Origin: Erigeron canadensis
Lineage: Eukaryota > Streptophyta > Magnoliopsida > Asterales > Asteraceae
Direction: 5' to 3'
Length of the DNA: 64,000 nt
Assembly: GCF_010389155.1 (NCBI RefSeq)
Contig: NC_057764.1
Coordinates: 37,890,275-37,954,274 of the forward strand
Shown here piece after piece: positions 50,091-62,105 of this stretch; position 1 is the first letter of the stretch, and every line of letters starts with the position of its first letter. Below the pieces are notes generated by a model. It saw only the letters and a program-made list of their open reading frames with translations. It made no database searches and was not told the origin of the DNA. The position numbers were made by a program, and so were the translations under genes.

Positions 50091-53000
50091 ATGTCTGTAT
50101 ATATAGAAACAACTTAATATCTTAACTGCCCTAAAGTTTTCTTTAAAAAGTTGAATAGCTTGATGTGCAGAGTTTTAAGGGAAGTACTCATACGTTGTAA
50201 CTAGAGGTGACAATTTTATCACACTTTTCAAACCAACCTGTGTCCCAACCAACCCGCCATTATGCTACCTCTAATTTTGCTGATAATTTACCTCTATGGA
50301 CGGAAAGGGACAGACTGATTCTCCCTAAGCACACTGGAGATACTGTATCTTAATAAAGAATTAGAAACACTGCGCAGCCCTTTCACTAATTCTTGAGCAA
50401 GGATACCCTTCAAACTTATTGGGTGACAGGGTCAAAGCTCTTTTGTTTTTGTTGCAACAGATACACATGATAACACAAACACAGAATACAAACTCACAAG
50501 TAAACTTGGAAACAACATAAAAGAGCTTTAAGATTGTTAAAATAGATTACTTCAATGTACACCACAAAAGCAACTTATAAATAGAGTGAATGGTTAAATA
50601 CCTGCAAGAAATGAAGTGCAGATACTTGTAGGCGCATCTAACACACACTGTATATCCTACAGAAACATGAAAAAGAAAAGAAATTAATAACTGGAAAACA
50701 CTTGGAACGTAAAAAGATGAAATAACCCTGATGTTATAAGCTTGACTTAATCAAAACAGAATAAGAAATTGACAGGAACGGAAACAAAAGATGACGGGTC
50801 ATATACAAAAGCTTACACTTATTGAGAGATACCAAACAATTTTTCGTACCACGAAAGCTTACCCCCATCCAACTTTTGCCAACAAGACGGCAATATATAA
50901 AAAGAAAAAGTAATAACAATAAAGATGCACAAGCAAAGGGCGTAAGCAAAGGGCGTATATGATATACTAAACAGTTCTATTTCACCATCTATATCGATGT
51001 TTGGTTAAATTATGTTTTGAAATTTTCAAGAACATACAACGGTCACATTTAAAGATAAGATGTTTTGACCCATTACAAAACCCACCCATTTTACCATCTC
51101 TATTGATGTTGGGTTAAATTATGAACAGGAATTTTCACGAACATACAACAGTCACATTCGAATATAAACTGTCTTGACCCATTACAAAACCCATCCATTT
51201 TAGGGATCTCTATCAATGTTTGGATAATTATGTCCTGGAACTTTTAAGAACACATAACGGTCACATTTAAAGATAAGCTGTTTTGACCCATTACAAAATC
51301 CATCCATTTTACCATCTCTATCGATGTTTGGTCAAAGTTATGTTATGGAATTTTCAAGAACAGACAACAGTCTTTTATAGGTCTAACAATATAAGATCAA
51401 AATAGAATAAGAAATTGACACGAACGGAAACAAAAGATGACTGGTCAAACAAAAAAAGTTCACTTATTGAGAGACACCAAACAATTTTTTGTACCACGAA
51501 AGCTTACTCATTCAACTTTTGCCAACAACACAGCAATATATAACAAGAAAAGTAAAAAAAATAAAGATATATAAGCAAAGGGCGTATATGAGAGATACTA
51601 AACAGTTCTATTATAAACATTCATCAAATACCACTCCATATAAGAAATAAAAAGAAATAACATTCATGGCACTCAATAATCATGATGATAAGTAAAATAC
51701 TACAAGGTGAAAGTAGTCAGAACGATTCAAAAGATCATTTATATATTTGCCCTTGTCCAGATCCCCCATCATCACCAGGTTTATATTTAAAAGTTATTTA
51801 CAGCTTACCATTAACAAAAACATCAAGAGGTTGATGTTCCATTAACTATGGAGGTACCTTCATGACTTACTTCATCAGAGCTATTAGGGGAGAAAATCCA
51901 AAACCAACTGCAATTAGTAGAAAGAAAGAAAGAAAAAAATTCATAAATAAGGCATATACAAGAAACTCCAATTATAAATAGTAAAATAGCTATACATCGT
52001 GTAGACAGGTCTCTCGTAGAGACGTAGACGACAAGTATGCATGAATACACTGATTGGGAGCACAACCTTGAGAGTATTAAGATGATAGGCAACCTGATGC
52101 ATATATGCTTGGCTCCAACAGGGCAACAGAAGATCGAGAGGTCCACCATCATACTTCTCTTCGATCACTTTCTGATCATGTCTCATCAGTAAATATGGCA
52201 CAATATTGGTTAACAATAACAAAAAGATGCACCCAATTTAGATGACTTGCCATCTTTTTAGGTATTCATAAGCATCCAGACTCCCAAGGGGGTCTAGGTC
52301 AATAAGTTAGGGTGATTGTTGAAATAGATTACTTCAAAATACACCATGAATATGAATGGTCAAATACATGCGAGAAATAATGTGCAGATAAATGTAGGCG
52401 CATCTCTGTCTCGCACACATGCTATATCTCCTATCCTTGGAAAACATCCGAGAACACTAACTGTCAGAAATCTGCAATACACAATAAAGGATTTGTTTTT
52501 GTAGGACTCAAGTTGTAATAAAATTTTGTTTGTACAGTAATTAATACAGTAGTAGTAACAATTATACACATACTGACATACCATTATTAGAGGGGGCATT
52601 GAGAAAACCCATCCGACAAGCCGCAAAGAGAAAGCCACGGTCAGGCCTTATGGGGACAGATCTTAGGATCTCAATTGTATAACAATTTAATAAGTTAAGT
52701 CCTAGTAATAGGGAATGCCAAATCTTTCACATATGCAATGCATGTAAAAAGGACAAGTCTAATGAAACATAAATCAATCGTGCATACACCTACAAGAAAT
52801 GATCCAATAAACTCATGTTTGATTTGTTGTATCATATTAATCAAAACCGTCAAAAGTAACATTCTAACGTCGGCGTCTCCACACCAACTGATGTTTCCAT
52901 AAAGAAACATGAAAAAGAGAGGTATGAATGCCTGGGGAAAAACTTGAACATAAAAAATAAAGTAACCCTGATGTCTAATTATAAGCTCGACTGGATCAAA

Positions 53001-53326
53001 ACAGAATAAGAAATTGACGGGGATGAAAACAAAAGATGTTGAGTCAAACATGAAAGCTTACACTTATTGGCGTGCCAAGGTACCCATCCAACTTTTGCCA
53101 ACCAGACAACAATATATAAAAAGAAATAAAGATACGAAGGGCGCATATGACTATATGAGAGATACCAAACAATTCTACTTAATAACATACGAATCCATAA
53201 AAGAAAGAAAAAGAAATATCATCCATGGCACCTAATAATCATGATGATAAGTAAAATACTACAAAGTCAGATCAATTCAAAAGATTGTTTCTATAATAAT
53301 CTGCCCTTGGTCCATCATCATCGGAT
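50091..53326. repeat. Unit B spacer with internal tandem repeats
   Basis: A unit of about 120 bp (TTTACCATCTCTATYGATGTT ... TTTTGACCCATTACAAAAYC) is repeated a little over three times at about 50,975-51,375. A second block of about 200 bp (ending CAACTTTTGCCAACAA ... CAAAGGGCGTATATGA) recurs near 50,740-50,960, 51,400-51,600 and 52,980-53,170, and once in unit A near 38,020-38,180. No gene is supported. Confidence 0.7.
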
Positions 53327-54122
53327 TCACTTGTTCTTTTTCCAAGAGGCTCCTCTTGGTCCGGATCCCTCATCATCATTTTTCTACAATATCAATCGAA
53401 CAATTCGTTAATAGATAAATTAAACCTCAGTTGCCGGAAGCCCGGAAGACAATATGTATATATGTATACTATGTGTGTGTACATATCTATTACCAGATAA
53501 ACAGTACCTTTGGTACTTTTGATTCTTCTTCTTCTATTTTTTCTTCTTCTTCTTCTTCTTCATCATCATCATCGTCTTCTCCTTCTTCAGAGTCTGAGTC
53601 TGGGTCATCAATTGCTTTGAACGAAACAGAACTACAATGAATTATTAATTCAGAATGAGAATATATTATTTAAAAAAAAAAAAAATCAGATTACAAACAT
53701 TAAGAAGGAAAGATAGAATACTGACTTTGCCATAAACATGAAATGTGCATGTGCCCAATATCGTCTACAATCAATTCAAACCATAATAGCAACAACAATT
53801 AGGCGAGGTTTATACATTTTAAAATGGAAAAGTAATAAAAATAATAATAGTAATAATTATTAAAAAGCATACAGACACTTACTTGTCTTGGTAGGATAGA
53901 TTTTTAAAATCAGCAGATGAGACTTTTATCAACTCCCTTCTAGGATCAAACTTCTTCTTTTTTTCTTCTTCCACTGCTTTTTGATTCATTCATGTATTAT
54001 CATCATCAATCAATGTATATTAATTTAATTTAAACCTTCATCAATTTAATTAATTCAAATATAATAAAAAAAAAAACAAATTATGCACCTTTGTTCGCTA
54101 TTCGTTTATCATCAGTTGACAT
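53327..54122 (-). CDS. Small protein with acidic tract, unknown family, copy B, 5 exons, 115 aa
   Basis: Exons on the minus strand: 54122-54089, 53976-53883, 53764-53726, 53631-53508, 53383-53327 (348 nt, one frame). The product starts MSTDDKRIANKG, has LIKVSSADFKNLSYQD, then RYWAHAHFMFMAK, a long Asp/Glu tract, and ends GSGPRGASWKKNK. The exon phases equal those of copy A; the exon 2 acceptor is ambiguous by 3 nt. Substitutions between copies keep the frame throughout, suggesting a real protein. The acidic tract followed by a short basic tail would suit a nuclear or histone-binding role, but that is speculation. Confidence 0.72.
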
Positions 54123-54779
54123 TTTTCTTTTTCTTTACTTTCTGCAAAAATCAATTTATTTTTAATACAACAAAAATTAATTATAAACAAAAAAAAAAAA
54201 ACCTCTGTCAATTAATTAAATAAAAACAAAAACAAGAGATAATAATGAAAAATATATTTATTTATGCACCTTCGTTCGTTATTTCTTATAGGAGGAAAGA
54301 AACGTCGTAGTTTAGGGTTGGGTTTTCTGCCCAACAATCATCAATTACATTGTGTTCTCGAGTTTATTTTTGATGGAAAAGAAAAGAAGTGAAATGAAGA
54401 TAAAAGAAAGAAAATGAGATAAAACATATTTTATAATTTATGTTCTTAAGTTTTACATAAATGAAAAGGAAAGGAAGTGAAAATATATCTTTTTATGTTC
54501 TTGAGTTGAAAAGAAAAGAAATAATAAATGATAATTTGACAACTATACCCTTTTAAATATTTAAAGATGGTCAAACAAATATATTTTTTCTAGTTTAACA
54601 TTTATAATAGCAAAACCTAAGCATTACCTCCAATCTTCTCTATTGATGTAGTAATAACTTTGGACACGCATTGGAATACTTGAACTCTTGAAGCTTAGAA
54701 CACTCTTCAGCAATCAAAACTTAACTAGGCTCAACAAGTTTTTCATAAGGGGGCTGCAATTGTCAGTCAACCCGTTCAC
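54123..54779. other. Upstream spacer of acidic-protein copy B
   Basis: This is the probable leader and promoter of copy B. GAAACGTCGTAGTTTAGG (near 54,299) is shared with copy A (near 39,441), which marks the end of the duplicated unit. Nothing else is seen. Confidence 0.45.
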
Positions 54780-55165
54780 CAAAAACAGCAGCAATGCTGC
54801 ATCACTAAAACAATGCCTGTTTCATCACCAAAACAACATAGCTAAAACCTCAGCAATTCTGCATTCCGTAGCAAAAACAGCAGCAAGATTGCACTATTTC
54901 AGCACGAAACAGCAGCAAAACTGCACTGTTTCAGCATCCAAATCAGCAGCAATTCTAATTATTTCAGCACCAAAAACAGCAGCAATAGTGCACTGTTGCA
55001 GCATAAAAAACAGCAGCGAACCTTCACTATTTCAGTACCAAAAACAGCAGCAAAACTGCACTATTTCAGCATAAAAACAGCAGCAATATTACAATGTTTC
55101 AGCACCAAAAACAGCAACAATTCATCATATTTCAGCACCAAAACAACCTATTTTTAGCACCTAAA
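54780..55165 (+). repeat. CAG-rich minisatellite
   Basis: About ten imperfect copies of a unit of 33-36 bp, built on TTTCAGCACCAAAAACAGCA followed by GCAA and a variable segment. The open frame across it (54,688-55,074) is a product of the repeat. Confidence 0.8.
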
Positions 55166-55361
55166 ACAGTTATAGAATGAAATGCATTGTAATCTAAATG
55201 GAAGAGGCAAAGAACAACAGTGATCGATCATTAAACTACAAAGGATTTTAGATTAATAATCCACTGAAGATTTGTAAGTTGGGTTTTGGTGTTCAAGGAT
55301 CTTCAAATAAAAAGAAAAGTTTTCTTATCAAAAATAAATAAACTAAGAGTTTGTACTAGAA

Positions 55362-56187
55362 ACGAGTTTGAGAAGATCTTTGAGATCGAAATACTTAGAG
55401 TAAATAAGAAAATAGTTAAAGATAATGTAAAATAGAATAAAATAACGTAAAAGCTTAATGAAATTGCAAATAAAAGTAAAGACACCAGAATTTTGTTGAC
55501 GAGGAAAAACCCTTGATCCAGTTAAATGATCTTAGGTAAAAAAAACCCGAGAGGATGCAATCGACCCTCCAGTTATTCTTTAATTACGATATTTGTTTAT
55601 GAATGATCGATTACAATGAAATGAATAATTGAATGAACTATGAAATGCTAATAAACTAAAGTATTGTTGTTGATGATTGCTGAATAAGTGTTGTAAAGGT
55701 GTGAGTGCAGATGAGAATGTTCGTCCCTTGTGCAGATCAATCTTCCTTCTATTTATAGAGCTAGACGTTGAACAGTATTTCCGAAATATCCGGGATCTTC
55801 CTTGAATTACTCTTCTTTGCTGACTTGACTTGCATGACCGTTGAGAACTTATTCTTCTTCAAGTAATTTTGTTTTCAATCCCGATTCTTGTGAACGAAGT
55901 GGTAGACTAGCCGTTGTGGCACGTTTTTAATATAAGACGCGTCTTTGACCTAATTCCTGCAAATAAAATATAATATATTAGACGTCTATTCGTTAGTTTG
56001 ATCACAGATCTTGAAGATATCAAGATCCTTATATATCTGGATAACATTGATTTAAGGACTACATTTACCAATACAAGATCAAGGATCCTCTAATTTCATA
56101 CAGCATTACGAAGTTATTATAAAAGGACTTAAACTGTAAAATATACTCAGGATCCTAGTAGTGGAAATTCTACCCCAAACAATTGTC
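55362..56187 (-). mobile_element. LTR-like sequence, minus orientation
   Basis: On the minus strand it begins TGTTTGGGGTAGAATTTC (56,184 downward). It contains a TATA-like CTATAAATAGAAGG (near 55,752) and an AATAA-type signal, and passes GGGTTTTTCCTCGTCAACA (near 55,500) before homology with the copy at 61,285 ends near 55,362. A purine-rich AGTTTTGGGGACA just outside the start resembles a polypurine tract. The exact 3' boundary is uncertain. Confidence 0.7.
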
Positions 56188-56445
56188 CCCAAAACTTATA
56201 TTTCATTGTAAATAAAGGTAAGTTTTTTAGTTCATTGTCGGCCACTGAAAATTTTATCAAATGTTTTACTTTTATATCTCCTTTTGTTCTCTTCCGCGAC
56301 GCTGAGTAAAAGGCAAGTTATTTATTATCGATTTGCGATCCATTTTTTTTCTTTTCTATTTAATTCCATCAATTTTATCGATTCTATAATTAGATCTGAT
56401 CTCTTTATTCTTAGGTTTTTGATACTGTTCTTGATAACTTCATAA

Positions 56446-57013
56446 ATGGACAATGAAAACAAAAAGGTTGAGAAAAAGAGAAATAAGCATTCTGTGAAGG
56501 TTAGAAAACTTCTCAAACTAATGGAGATTCCAGCTACCGCCACGTTCACCGAACTGGTTTCCAGATTACCAGAAAATGTTACTTTTGGAAGCTTTGTTAA
56601 AGATATTTCTACGGTATAAATTATTTCTCATTATTTTTTTAGTCAGAATTATTTTATCGTATTCTTTTAAAATGTCAATTTATTATTTTTAGGCTATCGA
56701 GCATTTGATTCTTAGTTTTGGGAGGTCTTTAAATGAGTGGGAACTAGATATTGAAGTTCAGAAAAAAGTAGTCAAGGTTGAGAGAGCAAAAAATAATGAC
56801 CTTTTAGTTGAGGTTGAAGGTTTAAACACCAAGATTGCTAAATTGAATTATGAATTTAGGGAATTTAAGAAGGAACAAGAGGAAAAGTTTAGAATTCATA
56901 AAGAAGAGGCCATTCTTAGTGCATCTATTGTTACTCTCAAGGACAGAATTGAAATGGCAAAAATTGCTAAGGGGATGGGTTGTGAACCAGAAGGTTGGAA
57001 TATCAAAACATGA
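56446..57013 (+). CDS. Coiled-coil ORF of probable retroelement origin, 2 exons, 162 aa
   Basis: Exons 56446-56613 and 56693-57013 join in frame over a GT/AG intron. The product is Lys/Glu-rich, with a short helical start (MDNENKKVEKKRNK) and a coiled coil at about residues 80-150 ending GMGCEPEGWNIKT. It sits beside the polypurine-like end of the minus-oriented LTR and is antisense to it. That position and composition recall the extra antisense ORF between pol and the 3' LTR in some Ty3/Gypsy (Tat-type) elements. No gag or pol motif is present. A host coiled-coil protein fragment is the alternative. Confidence 0.5.
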
Positions 57014-58230
57014 AAAAAATCTTGGCTAACTTGGTTATTAAGGAGGTTGAAAATTCTGCTGTCATATAAAGACTTTTTTTTGTACTCAGAAGACGTCGAT
57101 AAAGCTACTCATGTAGATTTGAGTCATCGAAGTAGTGGTAACGTGGTATTGAAATTTTCAACTTATGTATTCATTTTATTCTTTTAAAAAGGTTGTATAT
57201 AGTTAAGTGGAATCTGATCTGCGTTGTTATTTTGAGATTCTCGTTGCTCAAATCTTAGAATGTTACTATATGATAGTCTTAGTCCGGTGCAATCTACATG
57301 TGGAGCATTTAAGAAAAAGTTTAAGTATGATACAATTTATGAAAGAAATACCTTGAATATAATTTGTTGCTTTGTACGTATCGGACATCATAAAAGGGTG
57401 AGCTGATTCCTTGGTTTATTTGTTCCGTTATGATCTTTGATAATTAGTAGCTTGTGTTCCTTCTTTAGCTTTTCATCATTGTTTTGGAATTTGTGGATTA
57501 TATTGTTGTTAAATCTCGTACGATTGTTGAGGTTGAGATCGAGGTTAATATTAATGTAGTTATGTGTTAGACATTATATATGATCGTTGGCACGTTATAG
57601 TTTGAGGAAGATATTGACTAATATCGGAATTTGTGGCTCATATTGTTGTTAAATCCGTATGATTAATGAGGTTGAGATCGAGTATATACTAATGTAGTTA
57701 TGTGTTAGACATTATATATCATTGTTGGCAAGTTATAGTTTTAGGAGGATAGAGACTAATCTAAGCAATCTTTTATATGTAGAATAAACTATAATTGTAG
57801 TTCAATACAAATAGAAATGGAAAGGTGTTATTTATTTTTTGGGAGTAAATATATCTTAATTGTAGTTATAATTTATAATATAATATAATAGTTATCTTAG
57901 TTAAAAGTGTCGACTATATATATATATATTTATATTTATATATATATAATAAAAAGTCAAGAAAACTCAAAATTGAAAATTTAAAGAAATCGAAAGATAT
58001 GATTGGTAAGAATTGATAGCATGATACTAGAGGTGGAATTATAAGAGTGCAAATCTAGAGTACACAAATTACACAATTAGATTTATCTCGAAATTTTAAC
58101 TGTTAAGACCGTAAAAAAATTAAATTTTTTTATGCTAATTACAACTTTTCGAGTAACAAGAAAGAATCTCATCAAAAACCGACCCATCTTATGTAAGTGT
58201 GTAAAACCTTATCAATCAATTAAAAGTGAC
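57014..58230. other. AT-rich spacer with a local duplication
   Basis: A segment of about 110 bp (TTGTGGATTATATTGTTGTTAA ... GTTATGTGTTAGACATTATA) occurs twice, near 57,490 and 57,625. No gene is seen. Confidence 0.45.
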
Positions 58231-58258
58231 ATCTAAACATGTTTGATATCTCAAAATA

Positions 58259-58329
58259 TCAAACACCGTCAAATACGATATCGGGACCCAAAACATGTGG
58301 AAGACGGCATTGAGAGTTACTTATTTTTT
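58259..58329 (+). mobile_element. 5'-truncated SINE tail with a 28-bp direct repeat
   Basis: The 71-bp insert (ACCGTCAAATACGATATCGG ... GGCATTGAGAGTTACTTATT) matches the 3' part of the SINE at 24,363-24,600. It is flanked by exact 28-bp repeats beginning ATCTAAACATGTTTGATATC at 58,231-58,258 and 58,330-58,357. Confidence 0.8.
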
Positions 58330-58398
58330 ATCTAAACATGTTTGATATCTCAAAATAGATAGTGGTCATTTAAGATGTAATTAAACTAGTCATACATA

Positions 58399-59670
58399 CT
58401 AGATTTTGGACCCGTGTTCAACACTGAACACGAACTTACGACATTATCAATATTGAAATTTTAAAAAAATATGAATGGACAAATTACTTTTAGTATCTAC
58501 CAATCTATATATAACAATGTTCTAAATTCTTTTATGGAGAAACAAGGACCGTTAGATGAGTCCAAACTTTTAGTTACAACCTTTAGATAAAAAAAATTAG
58601 ATCATTACCAAATTTATTATTAAGTTTGCACAACATTAGTCCTTCTACTTTTATAATTAGTCAAATATAACAATTATGTATTTAATAAAGTTAAAATATA
58701 TTATTTTAGACATATAAATTGGAATAATTTATTCAAAAAATATGGTAGCTTAAGAAAAAAAACCTTACGTACGAACCATATTATCGATATTTACAATTTG
58801 TGGCTTTTTAATATATTAACATGTTCGATTCTAAGTTAACATATATTCTCAATAAGATTTTATGGCAAATTAGAAATTTAATAATGGTACTAAGAATAGG
58901 AATCGAAATATCCATCTATATATTTATTAAAACAATAAGAATCTTAACCTTTTAAAGCCCTATTCAATATAAAGTTTTTTTTAAAATTTGCCACATAAGT
59001 TTTTATCCTATGTGTCATTATCACATTTTTTAACAATATTTATCCATTAAATATTAAATAAAAAAGATATTTATATACAAACTTAAAAAACCAAATCCCT
59101 TATATTTAAGAAACAAATCCCATATGCAAAAAAAAAAAATACTAAAACCGTATAAACTTACATATGAGTTTAAATTTTCTATATATCTTTTTTTTCCCCT
59201 GTAAAGGCAATATTCTTTATCTAACTTGGCAATATTCTTTATCTAACTTTTTTGATCTTGGATTTATTTTATCAAATCGTATATTATCAAAATAGTTTCA
59301 TTGTAGGAATTTAACTATTTCTAACTAGATATAATGATATTACAATTCGATTCATTGAAGTTACGGGTTATGCCGGTTCATTTCTTTCACGGGTAGCAAT
59401 TGTTTTAATAAAAACATGAGTTGTAATTACAATATACCTGATCAAATACGATATTTAGAGCAAATATGCAGCCACAAAATACTATTAATCTCATTTAAAC
59501 TAATTTTCATTATCCAAGTAACACAACACCATTAGGTTTCTAAATATGTTCAACTAAGTTTAAATTTTTTTTGGTATTTAAATGTTTAACATCATATATA
59601 TTATTGATTTCAATGTCAATATTAAAACTTTTATAAAATAAACTTGATATCCGTACATCATGCGGGTAAA
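58399..59670. mobile_element. Helitron termini: 3' end (minus) at 58,399 and a 5'-like start (plus) at 58,503
   Basis: At 58,398-58,432 the plus strand reads ACTAG, a 10-nt spacer, then CGTGTTCA-ACAC-TGAACACG, a perfect 8-bp stem. Reversed, this is a canonical Helitron 3' end. At 58,503, A|TCTATATATAACAATG resembles the 5' end of the family at 41,103 (shared CTAAATTCTTTT, then GGACCGTTAGATGAG). A weak 3' end (ATGCGGGT...CCTTG|T) lies near 59,668. Confidence 0.55.
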
Positions 59671-59764
59671 AAACCTTGTATAATATATAATAATAATATA
59701 GGAACAAGTGCCCTGAAATATATGTAATTAATACCAAAAAGTTATAGTGTGCACGGACTATCAA

Positions 59765-59935
59765 GAACCTCTATTGTATTTACGAACTTAATAAAAATGT
59801 TCAAATCATGTAACATGGTATACGTGGCACCTCATATGAGTTGTCACGTACAAGTTTTTGATTGGTAGGTCATAGTTAATAACATAATTTGAACATTTTT
59901 ACAAAGTTCGTGCATGCAATAAAGGTTTTAATGTT
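59765..59935. mobile_element. MITE of about 170 bp with imperfect 45-bp TIRs
   Basis: The left arm (ACCTCTATTGTATTTACGAAC ... AAAAATGTTCAAAT) and the right arm (ATTTGAACATTTTT ... AATAAAGGT) are imperfect inverted repeats. The target duplication is not resolved. Confidence 0.6.
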
Positions 59936-61284
59936 TTAAAAAAAACAAATAATATAAAAGAGAGTACTTAAAATTATCCTTAAAAAAATAGACTGTTGGA
60001 TAGATTTCAATCAATAATTTATAGCCCTTAAATCACGTTAGTTATATTACACTATCTAACAAATAAATCATTATAAGTGTGACGAGTTGTAAACCTTCAG
60101 CTAGAGTCTAGAATCATATCAGTTAAATAACTTAACATTGTTCCCACGGGCCACTGTGACTTTCACATTTAACTTTTCATATTTAAGAGTTCATCTTATT
60201 TTAAAAATGTCATAAACAAATTATGTATTTGACACATACATAAATTTAATATATACTATAACTTAACCTCAATGACCAATTACATCTCTCGATTTTCTTA
60301 AATTAAGTTGTTAAGTATGTCGATTAAGTTAGGTTATTTTAAAATAAATACAATTAAATAACTTGAATTATGAATTATAGTAATAATTATAGTAAAAGTG
60401 TGTTAAAAAATTATTATAATAAACACAATATTAAATTAAAAGAATATAATTTTATAACATTGAACCCATATATTGTATTTTATCTGTTATAATTTTTTTA
60501 TACAATATTTGCATGTGTTTTCTAAATTAATATGTGTTGCTTAAATTATTTTATGGAGAAACATGAACTGTTAGATAAATTATAACTTTTAATTATGACC
60601 CTTAGATTAAAATGATAATGTTATATTTAATTTTATTATTAAAAAAATACAACATTAGTTTTATACTTTATTAAAATAAACGAATTTATGATGTATCTTC
60701 TTACAAATATAGCATTTAAGTTGTTTCTAATTTTAGATTGTAAATTATTAATTTTGTTTTCATACATGAAACAAAATCAAATAAATATTAAGCTTTCCAT
60801 CTATATTATGTGTAAAGAGTTCAAATTATTAATAAAATAAAATAATATAATATTTTAAATTTCTAAACATTTTATATTATATAACTCTAAAATCTTCTTT
60901 AACTCCTAATTGCTCTAAAATATAATTTTAATATAGTCATATAGAATAGACTTAATAACGTTATTATTTGGTACATTTAAGTTTTAAAAACGTCATGAGA
61001 CAATTTGTGATCATAAATTTTCAACAACTTTTAATTATTTATATTTATCAATTTATGATATTATAAAACGCTAACTTCTCAATGATTATATATTTTTCTC
61101 GCGTATTACGCAGGACAATAGTATTAATATATTTTTACATTAAATTTGATTTATTTTTAGTTAATTAATTTATATATATATATATATATATGATATTAAG
61201 ATATATCATGTAAGATATATATTATCTATCATTTTATTGAATATATATTACTTATTATACTATTGAATATATATTAGCTATTGT
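59936..61284. other. AT-rich Helitron-derived spacer
   Basis: Near 60,530-60,610 the sequence resembles the Helitron 5' region at 58,503 (TTATGGAGAAACATGAACTG). Near 61,100, GCGTATTACGC followed by CAATAG|T is a decayed 3' end. No gene is seen. A (TA)n tract lies at about 61,171-61,191. Confidence 0.4.
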
Positions 61285-62105
61285 TTGGGGTAGAATTTTC
61301 ACTACTAGGATCCTGAATGTATTTTACAGTTTAAGTCCTTTTATTTTAACTTTATAATACCGTATGAAATTAGAGGATCCTTGATCCTATATTAGTAAAT
61401 ATAATCGTTAAATTCAATGATTCCTGATATGTAAGGATTTTGATATCTTCAAGATCTATGATTGAACTAACGAATATACGTTTAGTATATTAGCTATTAT
61501 TTGCAGGACTTAGGTCAAAGACGCGTCTTATATTAAAAACGTGCAACAACGGCTAGTCTACCACTTCATCCACAAGAATCGGGATTGAAAACAAAATTAC
61601 TTGAAGAGGAATAATTCTCAACGGTCATACAAGTCAATTCAGCGAAGAAGAGTAATTCAAGGGAGATCCCGGATATTTCAGAAATATTGTTCAACGTCTA
61701 GCTCTATAAATAGAAGGAAGATTGATCTGCACAAGAGACGAACACACTCATTAGCACTCTCACTTCTACAACATTTACTCAGCAATCATCAACAACAACA
61801 CTTTAGTTAATTAGCATTTCATTGTTCATTTAGTTTTTCATTTCGTTGTAATCAATTGTTCATAAACAAATATCATAATAAAAGAATAACTGGAGGGTCG
61901 ATTGCATCCTCCCGGGGTTTTTTACCTAAGATCACTTAACTGGATCAAGGGTTTTTCCTCGTCAACAAAATTCCGGTGTCTTTACTTTTATTTGCATTTC
62001 GTTAAGCTTTATACATTATTTTGTTCTATTTTACATTATTTTCAACCGTTTTCTTATTTACTCAAAGTATTTCGATCTCAAAGGTCTTTACAAACTCGTT
62101 TTTAT
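61285..62105 (+). mobile_element. LTR-like sequence, plus orientation
   Basis: This copy starts TGTTTGGGGTAGAATTTTC and is inverted relative to that at 55,362-56,187. A TATA-like CTATAAATAGAAGG lies near 61,704 and an AATAAAAGA signal near 61,878, followed by GGGTTTTTCCTCGTCAACA (61,950) and homology to about 62,105. No internal coding region follows, so it may be a solo LTR or a truncated element. Confidence 0.7.

Noticed and set aside
49921..50112. Intact aspartate aminotransferase gene on the minus strand
   Set aside because: Only exon 7 and part of exon 8 remain, with a SINE insertion and an in-frame stop.
54688..55074. 128-residue Ser/Gln/Ala-rich open frame
   Set aside because: It is created by the CAG-rich minisatellite, and the period is not a multiple of three throughout.
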